Origin: Labyrinthula sp. Ha | Taxonomy: Eukaryota > Sar > Bigyra > Labyrinthulida > Labyrinthulaceae | DNA length: 64,000 nt | Direction: 5' to 3' | NCBI GenBank assembly: GCA_015227615.1 | Contig: JAALGZ010000006.1 | Location: forward strand, 124,001 to 188,000 | Shown: piece after piece, positions 36,589-48,000 of the stretch | Layout of the letters: every line of letters starts with the position of its first letter | Numbering within the stretch: the stretch's first letter is position 1 | Made by a program: the position numbers and the translations under genes | Notes under the pieces: generated by a model | Told to the model about the DNA's origin: nothing | What the model saw: the letters and a program-made list of their open reading frames with translations, nothing else | Databases searched by the model: none

Positions 36589-37046
36589 TGTTACTACATT
36601 AGGAAAAATCTATATTTTGTTTAACCTGGGAAAAACAGTACTTTCACAGGTTGCTTTCACTAAGCTCAACTACGCTCTCCATATTCACCTTATGAGTTAG
36701 TCTATGCGCTACCTCCAAATCTGATAACTGAGAAACTTTCAGATGATGTTCATGACAGACATTATTATTTTCCTTGCGAAGAACTGCTATAAAATGGGAA
36801 AATAGTGCAAATTTCGAAAATTATCTCTTTAAAAATAGGTTTTCTCCATCCTTTTGTCCCCTTTGCCTTCAGTCAAACGAATTTGGAGCTGAAAGATATT
36901 ACCGCCAGAAAAATACCCAGAAGTTTTGGTGAACCTAAAGCAGCGTTTAATTGCTAGAAACTAAGAAACAGGAATATGAGCTTATTCTAAAAAAAGAAAG
37001 CTGGGCTTACAAATAAATTCTAGTATACCTATCGTACTTAACTGCG

Positions 37047-38417
37047 TCACAAAGTAAGGGTTTCACCAAGCTGTTTCTCAACATATTCTAACTTTTCACG
37101 CAGTATTATTTTATCAGCATCTAACAAATCAACACATAGTAGTTGTCTCTTAATGTTACTGTGTACCAGCCGCAGTTCATCATCCATAACTTTTCCAGTG
37201 CATACACCTGAATTATAAAACTTGATTTCTAGCACCCGAAGTTCATGATTTCTTACTCTGAAGGAGCTATATAGCTGCTCAAAAGTTAAATCCTCCAGCT
37301 TTTCATGTTGCAACAGTTTAGGTAAATTTTCAATTTCATCGTGGGTTAAACCAAGTAAATCTTCTTGAGCGAAATGTAGAACACATAGACAAACTCGAAA
37401 AACAGCTTTCCAACCTCGACTAAGAAGTAAAAGTAACGTTTTTGGAAATAGTGTTTCTGGAAAATGCTGACTAAATAGCGTCAAAAACCAGCTGGTAGCA
37501 AAATCTCTAGGATGTATTCCTATGGAATCTAAGTGCCGACTTAATTTTGGCAATTTTTGTTGAATTAAAGACTTCAGCTGAAACAACCGAAGCTGGAGAG
37601 TAATTAAAGAAGAACTCCAGAGGTCTTTTAACCCATGTTTCTGTAGCAACCCAACAGTTATCTGATAACAATCTCTTTCTAGCTCAAAAGCAAGTTGATT
37701 TGCAGAGTTTGATATATCCGGGGACACAGAATCTGATGATGAAGAAGACAATTCATTAGTTTCAAGTTTTTCCTCTTTCTCAGTGGACTCGAAGCAAAAA
37801 TCAATTTCTTTAATTACTTCATGAAAAGACGCCTCCGTATTCAAGGGTTTTGTAAAAGTTTCTTCTGATGTGTCTAAATATAAGCTTCTGAAGTGGAATG
37901 GAGTAAATACTTGCTTTTCTGTTTTTGAATTCTGAATCAGCAGCAAGAGTGCACCTACAAAAAAAGAAGTTCCTTGAACGTAGTGAAAATCCTTGGAGAT
38001 GCAACTCAGAACATTAAGCAATGATAAACAAAGTGGCGAGTTGTCATCATAGAAAGTCTCCATATGTCTAAATGTCCTCCTAACATCTTGTTTTATCTGA
38101 AACGAGGCTTGGTAGGAGGCTTCATCCTCACCAACAGCATTCGGTTGTTTTGTATATGTTAGCTCCTCGTCAGAAGTCTCGGTCAGCGCTTTTATTATGT
38201 TCAATGAATCTATGAATGATAGGTTAGACAAAGATATTGGATTTGGAGCTGTTATTGATTCTGAAGATGATTTTGATGAGGCAGAAGATGGGGAAGAGAT
38301 GTTTGAAGCCTGCAGACTTGTTTCATCTTCCATTTCGAATTCTGCAGAAGCTATGACTTTTATGGACATCCAATAAAACTTTTTGGTTGGTGCATTTGAC
38401 CAATGGGAAGCGCTCAT
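37047..38417 (-). CDS. TBC-domain Rab GTPase-activating protein
   Basis: Accelerates GTP hydrolysis by a Rab GTPase and so controls vesicle traffic. In the 456-residue frame the TBC domain begins near residue 105. It has both catalytic fingers: arginine finger R114 in the IxxDxxR motif (I108, D111, R114) and glutamine finger Q148 in YVQG. Later TBC motifs follow (HPRDFATSWFLTLFSQHFP and the closing helices). An acidic/serine-rich insert lies at about 205-235. The serine-rich N-terminus is probably disordered. The true start may be the ATG at 38333 (MEDETSLQ) or 38369, because the first codons overlap a CCAATGG box near 38400. The C-terminal 80 residues form a coiled coil. The Rab target cannot be inferred. 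Confidence 0.88.
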   Translation of the reverse strand: MSASHWSNAPTKKFYWMSIKVIASAEFEMEDETSLQASNISSPSSASSKSSSESITAPNPISLSNLSFIDSLNIIKALTETSDEELTYTKQPNAVGEDEASYQASFQIKQDVRRTFRHMETFYDDNSPLCLSLLNVLSCISKDFHYVQGTSFFVGALLLLIQNSKTEKQVFTPFHFRSLYLDTSEETFTKPLNTEASFHEVIKEIDFCFESTEKEEKLETNELSSSSSDSVSPDISNSANQLAFELERDCYQITVGLLQKHGLKDLWSSSLITLQLRLFQLKSLIQQKLPKLSRHLDSIGIHPRDFATSWFLTLFSQHFPETLFPKTLLLLLSRGWKAVFRVCLCVLHFAQEDLLGLTHDEIENLPKLLQHEKLEDLTFEQLYSSFRVRNHELRVLEIKFYNSGVCTGKVMDDELRLVHSNIKRQLLCVDLLDADKIILREKLEYVEKQLGETLTL

Positions 38418-40070
38418 GAAATTTCTGAATAGAATGGAGGGATCTGTTCAAAATTCATACAAAGATAAGGTTTCTGGATATAGGAAACTCGTCAGTACTC
38501 TAACCCTGAATGATTTGACCAAAGTTTTATGTCCAGCCAATACATTCACATTTTCTTTGAAAGAGCTCTCAATGAAAATCTGGTTTAATTGGTAAATTAA
38601 GATTAATTTCAATTAAAGAGTGTAAGACCGTTTTCATCGTTATGAGCGCTTTAGTATCTAAATGTTATTAATATAGTTATATATTTAAATTAGTATGAAG
38701 CATATAAGAAAGGACTTCCCTAGGAGTCATATTTTTGACAAATAATTTTGAAGTGATAATAACGAGAATAGTGCAAGAAGGAACTTCAAGAAAGAGAGTC
38801 CATGAGGAATAAAAGACAAAGAGCTTATGTCATATAGCAAAGGCATATAATAAGGCAAATGAAAGTATGCATAAAATATAGAGGAGCTTATTAAAGTGGT
38901 AGATCTGATTACTTAATTAATTGTCTCAAGCTAAGAGCTTGTTTATCGAAAAGATGCATTTTATCTGGAGTAGTACAGTATTAAGACAATAAACTTAATA
39001 AACAGAGAAGCAAGTACCTATAGGGACTGTGAATATGACTTGAACATACTAGCGCTTAATAATTATCTTCTTTTATTCCTAAAAAGGCAATAAGTACTCG
39101 CTAATCAACCTTTAACTTGCCCTAAGTATGAACTTCGAGTCTCATAGACTTCGTTGGCTTCACCTTAGCTGGTAAAAAAAACAGACCTGAATTCAAAAAT
39201 AATACAGCTCTGGGTGACCCGCCAATGAATTTCCTATATTTTTTTACATAATTGAGGAAGAATCGGTTAATCTAATTTAATAAAATTTGCTGTGAGACTA
39301 TTAATTTGATGTGTTAAACTAATTTTTAACATCTATTACACATTAATACGATGACTTAAATTAACTTACCTTTCACGTAACTGATTTAGTTCAAAACTTC
39401 GGTTGGCTTGTGCCTTCTAATCAGGTAACTATGCTTGCCTTGGCTTATTAGGTTAATTCAAATACATTTTCTTTCGTTGTTTTAACTGTGTTAAGGATTA
39501 ATTCCGGTACGAATACTTATTAAACTTTTTTGTATGTTTACGTCCAAAGCGGATTAGACAATTCCTGGAGAGATCACAAAGGTTTTATTTCCTTATGAAT
39601 TTGTTGTTGGGGGAGGTTATTATTTGCTAAGGGAGTTGTTGAAAATAATTGTAGGCACTATAACCAATAGACTTCCTACTTCCACTATGCATAGTAAGTA
39701 ACACATATTAGTAGAATGCTCAAGTAGCGTCTTATACACTTCTCTGAACCATGACTTGTCATCTGATTTGATTCTAATTATCTATGAAAGAATTTAAACT
39801 TTGCATTTTATCAAATGATTCTAATATTGTTTTGATTATCAACACAACACAAGGCTACTAGTGGCATGGCTATTAGCGACATGGTCAAATGGCCAAAAAC
39901 ATATATATATGTAATTTATTTATCGTATGAAAATCCATATGAAAGGCCATATGCCCCCAGGAATAGGATTCAGCAGGGTCATACGCCCGGCTCTTGAAGA
40001 ATGTCATACGGTTGCAAAATGAAATACAGTTTTTTGGGTATTTGCACCAAGTCCTTGTGACGCAGCCCTG
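38418..40070. other. Intergenic tract with hAT-derived debris
   Basis: No gene. Near 39805-39850 are TTTTATCAAATGATTCTAAT and TTTTGATTATCAAC, and near 39880-39905 a TGGTCAAATGGCCAAAA stretch. These resemble internal parts of the hAT left repeat (13100-13225), so with the end at 40071-40195 they may outline a non-autonomous hAT element of about 400 bp. Confidence 0.35.
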
Positions 40071-40195
40071 TATTGATAATCAATTCATTATCAATAATCA
40101 AAATGAATGGTTGGAAAACTATCAGATTCAATCAATACGAAAAATATGGCGAAAATGTTTATTGATAAACTAATAATAAATCAAATTCGATCCCT
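40071..40195 (-). repeat. hAT terminal repeat, third copy
   Basis: Read on the complement, it starts TAGGGATCGAATTTGAT and continues with TTTATCAATAAA, ATATTTTTCGTATTGATTGA, TCTGATAGTTTTCC and a series of TTGATTATCAATA words. The order is the same as in the left hAT end at 13059-13205. Similarity spans about 125 bp with moderate divergence, so it belongs to the same family but is older or from a different subfamily. Confidence 0.6.
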
Positions 40196-40504
40196 AAACA
40201 TGACGCACATTAGATCACAGATGCTAAGAGAAGTGAGGGAAACTCTTGCTGAAGAGCTAAAAAAATTTGGTACGGAACTTTAGCGATGTTGACATACAAG
40301 TTACTGGGCCCATTAAACCTTCTCAGGACGTCGAAGTAATAAACTTAGGTATAGTTTCAGGGGCACTAAGTCAAAGATCAGCAATAACTGCAACTGTGTA
40401 ATAATCTGCATACGTAAACTGGCTAAATGTGACTTCACTTAGCTATATCTTCTTCAAGTATACCTTAGCAGTTGATAAAATTAAGATATAATAAATTTGT
40501 GTGA

Positions 40505-40514
40505 CTAAAATCTC
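40505..40514. repeat. MULE target-site duplication, left copy
   Basis: CTAAAATCTC, identical to 43764-43773 and directly abutting the left terminal inverted repeat. Length 10 bp is within the 8-11 bp range known for Mutator-like elements. Confidence 0.85.
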
Positions 40515-40558
40515 GGAACTGGGTTTTTACGCTCCGGAGTTAAAAACTCCACTTTTCC
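40515..40558 (+). repeat. MULE left terminal inverted repeat
   Basis: Starts GGAACTGGGTTTTTACG, then the palindromic core CTCCGGAG, then TTAAAAACTCCACTTTTCC. It pairs with the complement of 43721-43763. Confidence 0.85.
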
Positions 40559-40719
40559 GTTAGGGATTGTAGGGGGATTTAGGCGAAAAGGAAATGGCGT
40601 ACCGGTAGTGATTTTTGGTGGAATTCCATAAAACTTAACGGAAGCTTAATAGCACAACTTCAATTCCCAACTTTGTGTGCCCAAAATTTGTGAAAATAAT
40701 AACCAAAAAAATTACAAGT

Positions 40720-42792
40720 ATGGAAATACACACTTCTGCTCCTACAAAACAGGAAATGAAGGTTGAAGAAGCAAACGAAACCAAAAGAAACGATAGTTGG
40801 ACAAGTTACAGAGGTTCTACACCAGAAGAGATGTTGGAAGTTTTGAACAAGGTAAGTGCTAACCGATTTAGAGTTAAAAAAAGGTCCTCCCACAACTTTT
40901 CTGAAGAAGAAACTAAAAGAATCTTTGGATTTAGTAAACAATTTTTGCGTAGATGTAAATTAAAATGTGTGTCTTCTAAAAATTGTACTTTTGAGTTAAA
41001 CTTTAAATTTGATCTCAAACTCGGAAAATACATTTTCCAAGTAAAATGCTTAGAACACAAGGGACATGAAGTAGAAGTAAAGAAAAATGAAAGAAAATTT
41101 CAATCAGATTTAAAACCAGAAGAATTAAGAATGTTAAAGTACCTTGGAGTTGCTGACACTCCATTAACTTCAGTGGAAGTTGCACTTCATCGGGAATTTC
41201 CAGGGATTTACTTTGACAAAGAGTTACTAAAGCGTCAATTAAAGAAAACTAGAGAACAAGGAAGAGATTCAGAAGATACTAATATTCAAACTTTAATTAA
41301 AACAGGTAAAAGATGTCTAAGTAATGGTAGAAACTTTGAACTTAACTACTCAAATGATACAGAAGGAAGACCTAGGCTAAAAGGTTTAACATTTCAAGAA
41401 CAACTAGAAGTAAAGCTAAAAAATATTTATTCGGAGTCAATACAAATTGACACCACCCACGGTTTGACACGCTTCATTTTTGTAGCAATGTTCCCCGTGG
41501 GAGTTGATTGCTTCATGAAAACTGTTAATTTCGGTTGTACATTAATGCAAACCGAAAACCATGAGCAAGTCATCAGAGGATTGAAGGATCTTGGTCTTGA
41601 ACACACAGAAGTTATGATGAGCGATGGTTCCTTGGCCTTAGCAAAAGCAGCGAAACTTCTTGGAGCTGAACATGTGAGATGTATTAAACATTTTGCTGCA
41701 TCTTTTTCATCTGGAGCAAAGGGATTAAGAGGTCCGTATGTAAGTGACTTCCTTGATCGTGTCAACCAGGCTGTGAGGGAGGATTTTCATACAAATGAAA
41801 AACTGGATGCCCATCTTCAGAAGCTAAACTTTGATTTTCAAGAACCCGAACAACAACAGTTCCTAAAAAATATTAAAGTACAGAAAGAAAATATATGTTG
41901 GACCTATGTAAAAAGAAAAGTAACATTTGGTCATGTTTCTACTCAACGTGTTGAAGGGTTTCATGCTAAATTTAAGGGTAGTGGTCAACTTTCATCTAAA
42001 CAAGAAAGTTGGACAATTGATCAACTAATTAGTTTCCATGAAAAACAAGTTGCTGATTATACAAATTCTACATTAAAAAAGTTGAAAAAACTAATTTCCA
42101 AAGGAGAAGATATTTCTGAGGAGGTTGATAAGATGTTGACCAGTGAAGTTAAGAAAGTGACTGGATGCTACGTTGTTGCTGACAATGGAGACCGGACCTA
42201 TATTGTTTCAGAAACAGAGAATGATGTTTCTAGATTATATAATGTTGAAGTGAGAGATATCAATGGCTGGGTTCATCCTGAATGCAGTTGCTCAACATGG
42301 ACTAATTTGAAACTACCTTGTCGTCACTATGCTAGGATCTGTGTCAGATTAAAAAGAAAATATATTGACAAAGTAAATCTATTGCCTAGATGGCGTTTTC
42401 AAGAACATCCTCTTCATGAAGTTGCATTAAAGGAACTTGGACGATCAACAACCTCTGAAGAAGGAGTTTTAAATTTCAATGTGAAAGTTCCTGGCTTTAA
42501 AGATTTGAAAGTTCCAAAGAAACCTGGTGTAAGATTTTCTATGCTCAAGACAGCATGCAGGGACCTATGTGAAGAAGCTCAACATAGTACAGATGAGGGG
42601 TGGCGAAAAGCATATGCAACTGTCATAAAAATGACAGATGCATTGAAACAAAATGCAGATGGTGACTTTTCCGATGTGGATATGTCACTCTCTCAACATT
42701 CTGGATCAACAATCTTATCACCGAGAAAGAGGAAGATGCGAAGAAAAGGCAGTGTAGTTGCAAGTCAAAGTCGCTTGAACTTTAACACTTAA
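40720..42792 (+). CDS. MULE transposase with N-terminal zinc finger and SWIM finger
   Basis: A 690-residue protein from the first ATG (MEIHTSAPTK); a GTG 45 nt upstream is not a plausible start. Residues about 79-116 form a WRKY/GCM1- or FAR1-like finger (C83, C89, then H113 and H116 in CLEHKGH). The MULE RNase H-like catalytic domain follows with D244 (IQIDTTHGL), D302 (MMSDGSLAL), the C-x2-H pair C321/H324 (CIKH) and E412 (TQRVEGFHAKF). A SWIM zinc finger closes the conserved part (C522, C524, C534, H536 in CSC…PCRH). A basic C-terminal tail (RKRKMRRKGS) may act as a nuclear signal. All catalytic and zinc residues are intact and there is no stop or frameshift. Confidence 0.92.
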   Translation: MEIHTSAPTKQEMKVEEANETKRNDSWTSYRGSTPEEMLEVLNKVSANRFRVKKRSSHNFSEEETKRIFGFSKQFLRRCKLKCVSSKNCTFELNFKFDLKLGKYIFQVKCLEHKGHEVEVKKNERKFQSDLKPEELRMLKYLGVADTPLTSVEVALHREFPGIYFDKELLKRQLKKTREQGRDSEDTNIQTLIKTGKRCLSNGRNFELNYSNDTEGRPRLKGLTFQEQLEVKLKNIYSESIQIDTTHGLTRFIFVAMFPVGVDCFMKTVNFGCTLMQTENHEQVIRGLKDLGLEHTEVMMSDGSLALAKAAKLLGAEHVRCIKHFAASFSSGAKGLRGPYVSDFLDRVNQAVREDFHTNEKLDAHLQKLNFDFQEPEQQQFLKNIKVQKENICWTYVKRKVTFGHVSTQRVEGFHAKFKGSGQLSSKQESWTIDQLISFHEKQVADYTNSTLKKLKKLISKGEDISEEVDKMLTSEVKKVTGCYVVADNGDRTYIVSETENDVSRLYNVEVRDINGWVHPECSCSTWTNLKLPCRHYARICVRLKRKYIDKVNLLPRWRFQEHPLHEVALKELGRSTTSEEGVLNFNVKVPGFKDLKVPKKPGVRFSMLKTACRDLCEEAQHSTDEGWRKAYATVIKMTDALKQNADGDFSDVDMSLSQHSGSTILSPRKRKMRRKGSVVASQSRLNFNT

Positions 42793-43720
42793 GTAAGTTT
42801 TCCTGTGTAACACTCACCTACAACCTTTTCTTCTGGCAACTCCGTTTTCTCGTGCGAAGTTTTCCTATACAGTACTCACTTCACAACAACCTCGATCAAC
42901 ATCTTCATTGTAATTAAGTAGAAACCCTTCAAACACATCTTCGTAAGAGCAAATAGAGTGTACTGAATTGAAAACCATGTACCTCATGATCAACCACGGA
43001 ATTATTTTATGCATCGTGGGATAGTAAATGTGTGTAAGAAGTGCTAGATGATCAACCACGGAACTATTTTATGCATCGTGGGATAGCTTCTGTATATATC
43101 TTGAAGGCCGTTCAATAGATCAGTTTTCAAACTTTTCATCCAACGGCCCTATAAAATAAGAACATCCTGATCCCTATGCCCACCCCCAATCAGGAAACCC
43201 ACAATATACGTATCTTTTTCCAAACAGCTTTAAATCCTGATCCCTATGCCCACCCACAATATACCTTTCCTCTTGTAACCTAAAAGAAATTAAAAAAAAA
43301 AACCTCTACCTAAACCCCAAGCATGGGTTCTGGATCTGGTTTTTGCAGATCTTTGTGGGTCTATGGTTAGCTTTTTACCAAAAGCTAACCCTAGCCCCTG
43401 TTAGGGTTCATATATATAAAGAGTGTCTTGTTTTCTTCTTCACCTGGTCAATCCTTCGGGTTATTCTCCTGTAACTGTTTTCTCTTCAAATCCGTTGGTT
43501 GAAAGTTCTAAATCTTCAAAGTTGGTTTCAATTTCCATTTCAATGTCTTCAGCTTGATCTATGTGTCTGACTGGTTCATATAAATAAAGTTTTTCTCGTT
43601 TCCTTCTTCACGTGATCAGTTCTTGAGCTTCATCGGATATTTATTATCCATTTGTAATTTTAATTGTAATTGTTGGTTTTTTGGATTAACATTTTGGGCA
43701 ATTGTGGTATTGGTAGAATT
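42793..43720. repeat. MULE 3' non-coding region with short direct duplications and a hairpin
   Basis: Holds two near-identical 39-bp copies starting ATGATCAACCACGGAA (42986-43024 and 43048-43086, one mismatch, period 62). It also holds two copies of ATCCTGATCCCTATGCCCACC (43164 and 43234), a pair of diverged TATATAAA…CTTCTTCAC blocks (43411 and 43579), and a perfect 11-bp hairpin (GGTTAGCTTTT, loop TACC-type, 43365-43390). Short frames here are not credible genes. Confidence 0.7.
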
Positions 43721-43763
43721 GGAAGAGTGGCGTTTTTCACTCCGGAGTGGATAAATCCTATCC
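43721..43763 (-). repeat. MULE right terminal inverted repeat
   Basis: On the complement it starts GGATAGGATTTATCCACTCC and continues GGAGTGAAAAACGCCACTCTT. It matches the left end with a few substitutions and contains the perfect palindrome CACTCCGGAGTG. Confidence 0.85.
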
Positions 43764-43773
43764 CTAAAATCTC
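43764..43773. repeat. MULE target-site duplication, right copy
   Basis: CTAAAATCTC, identical to the left copy at 40505-40514. Confidence 0.85.
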
Positions 43774-45097
43774 ACTCTTCTTGTATATTCGTAATCAACT
43801 TAAGATTTAGTAATGCACTATTATGCTTATTCTCTACCATTAAATACCATAACATAAACTCAGAGTTATACTCATTCCTTTAAATATCTTTTCCAAGGTG
43901 TAGAGCTGTATAATGCCTCTGTAAACGCAAACATATGTCATTGTTAGTTTATAATTTTTGTCTTTTAATAAGATATTTACCACCATTTATGGCACTGTTT
44001 CAAAAAATATAGTATGAAAGTTAGGAATCTTAAGTTCTAGCCATCATCTTTGAGGCCTAAAACAAAGATGTTTTATGGCTAGAACATAATTCACATTATT
44101 TTCCTATCAGCCTTTGACATCGACATTAAAGCTCAATTTTAGTATATAATTAATTTCGGTAGGGCTTACCTCTAAGATATGGCATTACAAAACTAGAAAG
44201 AAACTATTAGATCGGAGTATACACTGGTTGTTGGAACTTAAAGTATACAAGTATTTCAGCACATGGTAGCACAAGGAAGAGAACATAAAACTTTTTCATG
44301 ATTTCCTGAATTTTAAGATCCTAAGTCAAAGACAAGGATAACCTGCAGAGCTACTAAAGTAATAGAACATGAGAATACTGGTATAACTAAGAGAATTAAT
44401 TTTGACAGATACTTTACAAATGCATTCCGACAGTGCATCACACCCTAGATCCATGACCAATCGCGATTGATAAAAACCATAACTAGCAGATAATTAGACA
44501 CCAACAGCCTTGAATTACATTGTGTCACAAAAATAGCAGCTAATCCTAAAAAATACCCTAAAAAATTAGTTTTAGACATGTAAAATAAAACTATTTCTCA
44601 CAAAAAGAATCCTAAAGACATCATGGATTCTAGCCGGAGCTCAAATGGCTGTTATTGGTAAAGGAAGCTTTCTTATTATGTGGCAGCAGGGTTTTTCGCG
44701 TGACACCGAAAGCATTGAAAAGGCAGTTTTTATTTACTGTAATTACGCATACACAGAAACTAGAATTATTGTCTCGGTGAAGTGAAGTAGTTTTCCAAAG
44801 AGTTAAATATTTCTATGTAAACAAAAACAGGGAGTATATCAAATTTTATAGGCTGTAACCTGTTTTGGTAATACATCCAAAAGGGATAGGTTTTAAAATT
44901 AGAAGGTCTGTGCTGTGGTGAAAACAGAATGAATAGTTTTGTCCCTTGTGTTCAATTATTATAAATAAGAACCCTCTGTTTATTTGACATACTATACACA
45001 GTTAACATAGATAAACTATATAAATATATCAATACATATCAAGAGTTTGTGCAACACATTTTAACAAAACATATATATATAAGTATATAAAGCGGTT
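43774..45097. other. Intergenic tract with one strong foldback
   Basis: No gene. A hairpin lies at 44034-44085: GTTCTAGCCATCATCTTTG, a 10-nt loop, then CAAAGATGTTTTATGGCTAGAAC, giving 11 and 8 perfectly paired bases separated by a small bulge. The remainder is AT-rich. The last 150 bp presumably form the 3' untranslated region of the flavoprotein gene. Confidence 0.5.
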
Positions 45098-48000
45098 CTA
45101 CCAATCAAACTCTTGAAAGCGCTCAAAACGCCTGGTTTCATCTTTTGTGCGGGATAACCACATCTCATGGTCAGAGTATGCATTCTCTTTTTCAACACTG
45201 AATCGAATTGTACATCCGAACCCTGACTTTTTGTCTATATGATCAGGTACGAGATGAACCTTAGCATTTACTGCTTTTTGCTTCTCCTCAAGAGGAATCT
45301 TACAAGACATTATACAGAATCTCCTTCCTTGAAGTTCACCAAGCTCCTTTATAGCATTCTCCAACAAGTTACAATTTGGAATTCTTAATCCCCCACCTTT
45401 CAGGTCTTCAAATCTGTAACTAAAACCAACATAGAAACGAAGCTGAACCGCCATTACCCACGTAGCAAAAAAACTATAAGAAATAGGAATACTTTCTTCC
45501 AAAATACCCACTAGTCTCTTTAACCCGACATCTATGAAGCCACTATCTTGAGGATTTTTCATCCCTAAGATACCTCTAATAATTTGTCTGTAATCCGTAA
45601 AACTGCACTGCAGAAAGTACTTTATTTCTTCTAAAGGAAGTTTCGGATGAGTATTTTGAAGTTGAGGTTTAAGTTTTCGCAGAGATCTGTGCATAGGCTC
45701 TAAGGATCTATACCTGTTTCTCACATTCAGTGTTTCGTTTCCAGTTGAACTATCACCAATAGAATCTTTAAACTCTGTATAGCCAGTGAATAGAGGCATG
45801 TGTTTAATGTATGTCAGAATATCCAGATTTGAAGCAGGTGGTACAAAATCAGCTCCAGATGTCTTTAGTTCTTGTTGGCGTTTCGTTCTAAAGGCATATA
45901 GTTCCATGTATGGAAAAGAAATGACATAAAAGATAGTCCATAACACGTTCAATAGCCATGTAAATGCAGTGTAGAGATGACCCAAAATTGGGTAAACTTT
46001 TGGATTTAAGAAAAAATTCTCCACCCTCTGATATTCTTCTATAGTCTTGTCATCATTAGGTTTCTCAAAACCAGTAAGCTGTCCAGTTAAACCCGCAAAA
46101 ATCATTTTATTGTAGTTCATTAAATGATGAATAGATTCAAAATGAGAGCTGGCATGAACGAAGTAAGTATTATTCTCTCCCTGCATTTCAGCTAAGTTCC
46201 ATAAATCTCCTTGCAACAAACCCTTTCTGCCAAAATGAGTAAAATATGTCCATGAACTATGACATATCTCCTTAATATCTTCGTATCTACCCATATCTGG
46301 CCGATAATCATTAAAGAAGGTTCTAAATTTTGCCTGCAGCTCCTTTCCCTCAACCTTGTTCCCTGGACCAATATATTGGTATATTAGTTTTTCTCTTACA
46401 ATATCTCGAGCAGGATCAGTTAAATGCCCATTGATAGTAGAGAGTTCAGGCTGAAGAGCTTTATAAGTATCTCTAACTAGTGACACCTCTCCAACACCTG
46501 GTTCTGCTTGTATATTATTATCGTGCTCCAGCATTGGGTCAATGAAAACTCGCATATGAGATCGTGAAAAGTGTCCATTCTTGATGGGTCTAATTAATGT
46601 TGTTTTAAACTTGGCAGCTTCAATGTCCTTGCTGAGCAAGATTAACTCTTCAGCCTTTGTCATTTTGAAGGGAATAGTTTGCTTACTGGGATCTTCATAT
46701 GCATCACTAACAGGTGCTGCCATTACTAAGAAATCATGCTTATTAGAATATGTCTTTCCGTTCTGCTCATAGCGAATGATAATTTTACCACTTTTCTTAC
46801 GCTGGATAGAAGTTATGTCAACACTTCTCTTCACTCTAGAAAATGGGTCATCAAGAGACTTTTCTAAGCCATTGACTTTAAGCACCCTATCCCACACAGA
46901 TCCCCAACCTACTATTAACATAGCTTTCGTAGGCTTATCCAAATCACTAAACTCCAGTCCAAGTTTGCTATACGATCTAGAAAGAAACTGAAGGAAACCG
47001 CTAACAAAACCATAACCTTTATCTCGAGCAAGAAAAATAATCCTCCAAAGACCAAAACCATCAAGTTGCTCTGGTGTAAGCCAAGTCATAGCCCAGAAAG
47101 TTGGAATATCTTTAAGCAGTCCATAGCCTTGACCTGTCAACGCATATGTAAGTACTGCATGCAGCTTATACAACCCATTTTCTTTCAAGAAATCTCCAAA
47201 GGGCATCATTAGTGTATCTATTTGCTTTGACGATCTCCTTGCTGGCATAGTATAGTGCCATGCGCCCATGAGGTCTTTCTGCAGCCTTATATATTTCTTG
47301 AGAGCTAAATGCAGCTCAATTGGAACAACAATTTTCTTCAACCACGGCATGAATCTAAACAAAGGCTGGAAACTTGAGCTCCCAGAAATAGAATTATGTA
47401 GCCATTCAGTCAGATCCCAAGCATCTCCTTCTTTTATTGGACCACCTTCAAATGCATAACTGTCAGGCCCAACATGGGCAAGTAAGTCAGGGTCGTCATT
47501 ATCAGACCTACTTTGTAGATCTTCTAAGAACTCTCTAGTAGTGAAATAAGTACTTGACAAGTAGCCAGTCCCAAGTTCATGATTTATTTTTTTTCCTCCT
47601 TTGAGAAAATCCTCCTTCTTTCTATTACCATAAATAAGCGCTCCATTCTTATCATATGTAGGTGAGTTAAGCATTGACAAATCCTCTCCTTTTCCATCAC
47701 TATTGTATGGGATAGTTACAGTTTTCCCTCCAATACGATCTTCTTTCTCATAAATAGTTAAATTCTCTGCAGGCAGCCCTTTTTCAATTAATAAGTGAGC
47801 CATGTGCAAACCTGAAGGTCCAGCACCAACTATTGCAACATGCGAATCTTTCTTTGGAATTTTTGGGCTAAACTTTCTTCTAAGCGCATAAAGAAATATT
47901 CGTAGATAAGAATCAACTTCTATATCCATTCTCTCTTGTTGTTTTCTGGAGGAAAAAAATCCTTGATTCATAATCTCTCTTTCTCTCAGAGCAAGATAAA

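Larger units (their letters stand above)
40515..43763 (+). mobile_element. Complete Mutator-like element (MULE), 3249 bp
   Basis: Bounded by a perfect 10-bp target duplication, CTAAAATCTC, at 40505-40514 and 43764-43773. The ends are inverted repeats of 43-44 nt: left GGAACTGGGTTTTTACGCTC… and right (complement) GGATAGGATTTATCCACTCC…; both then share CTCCGGAGT, AAAAAC and CCACT-TTCC. It encodes one intact transposase and has a 970-bp 3' region full of short duplications. The intact duplication and open frame indicate a recent, possibly still mobile, insertion. Confidence 0.9.
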
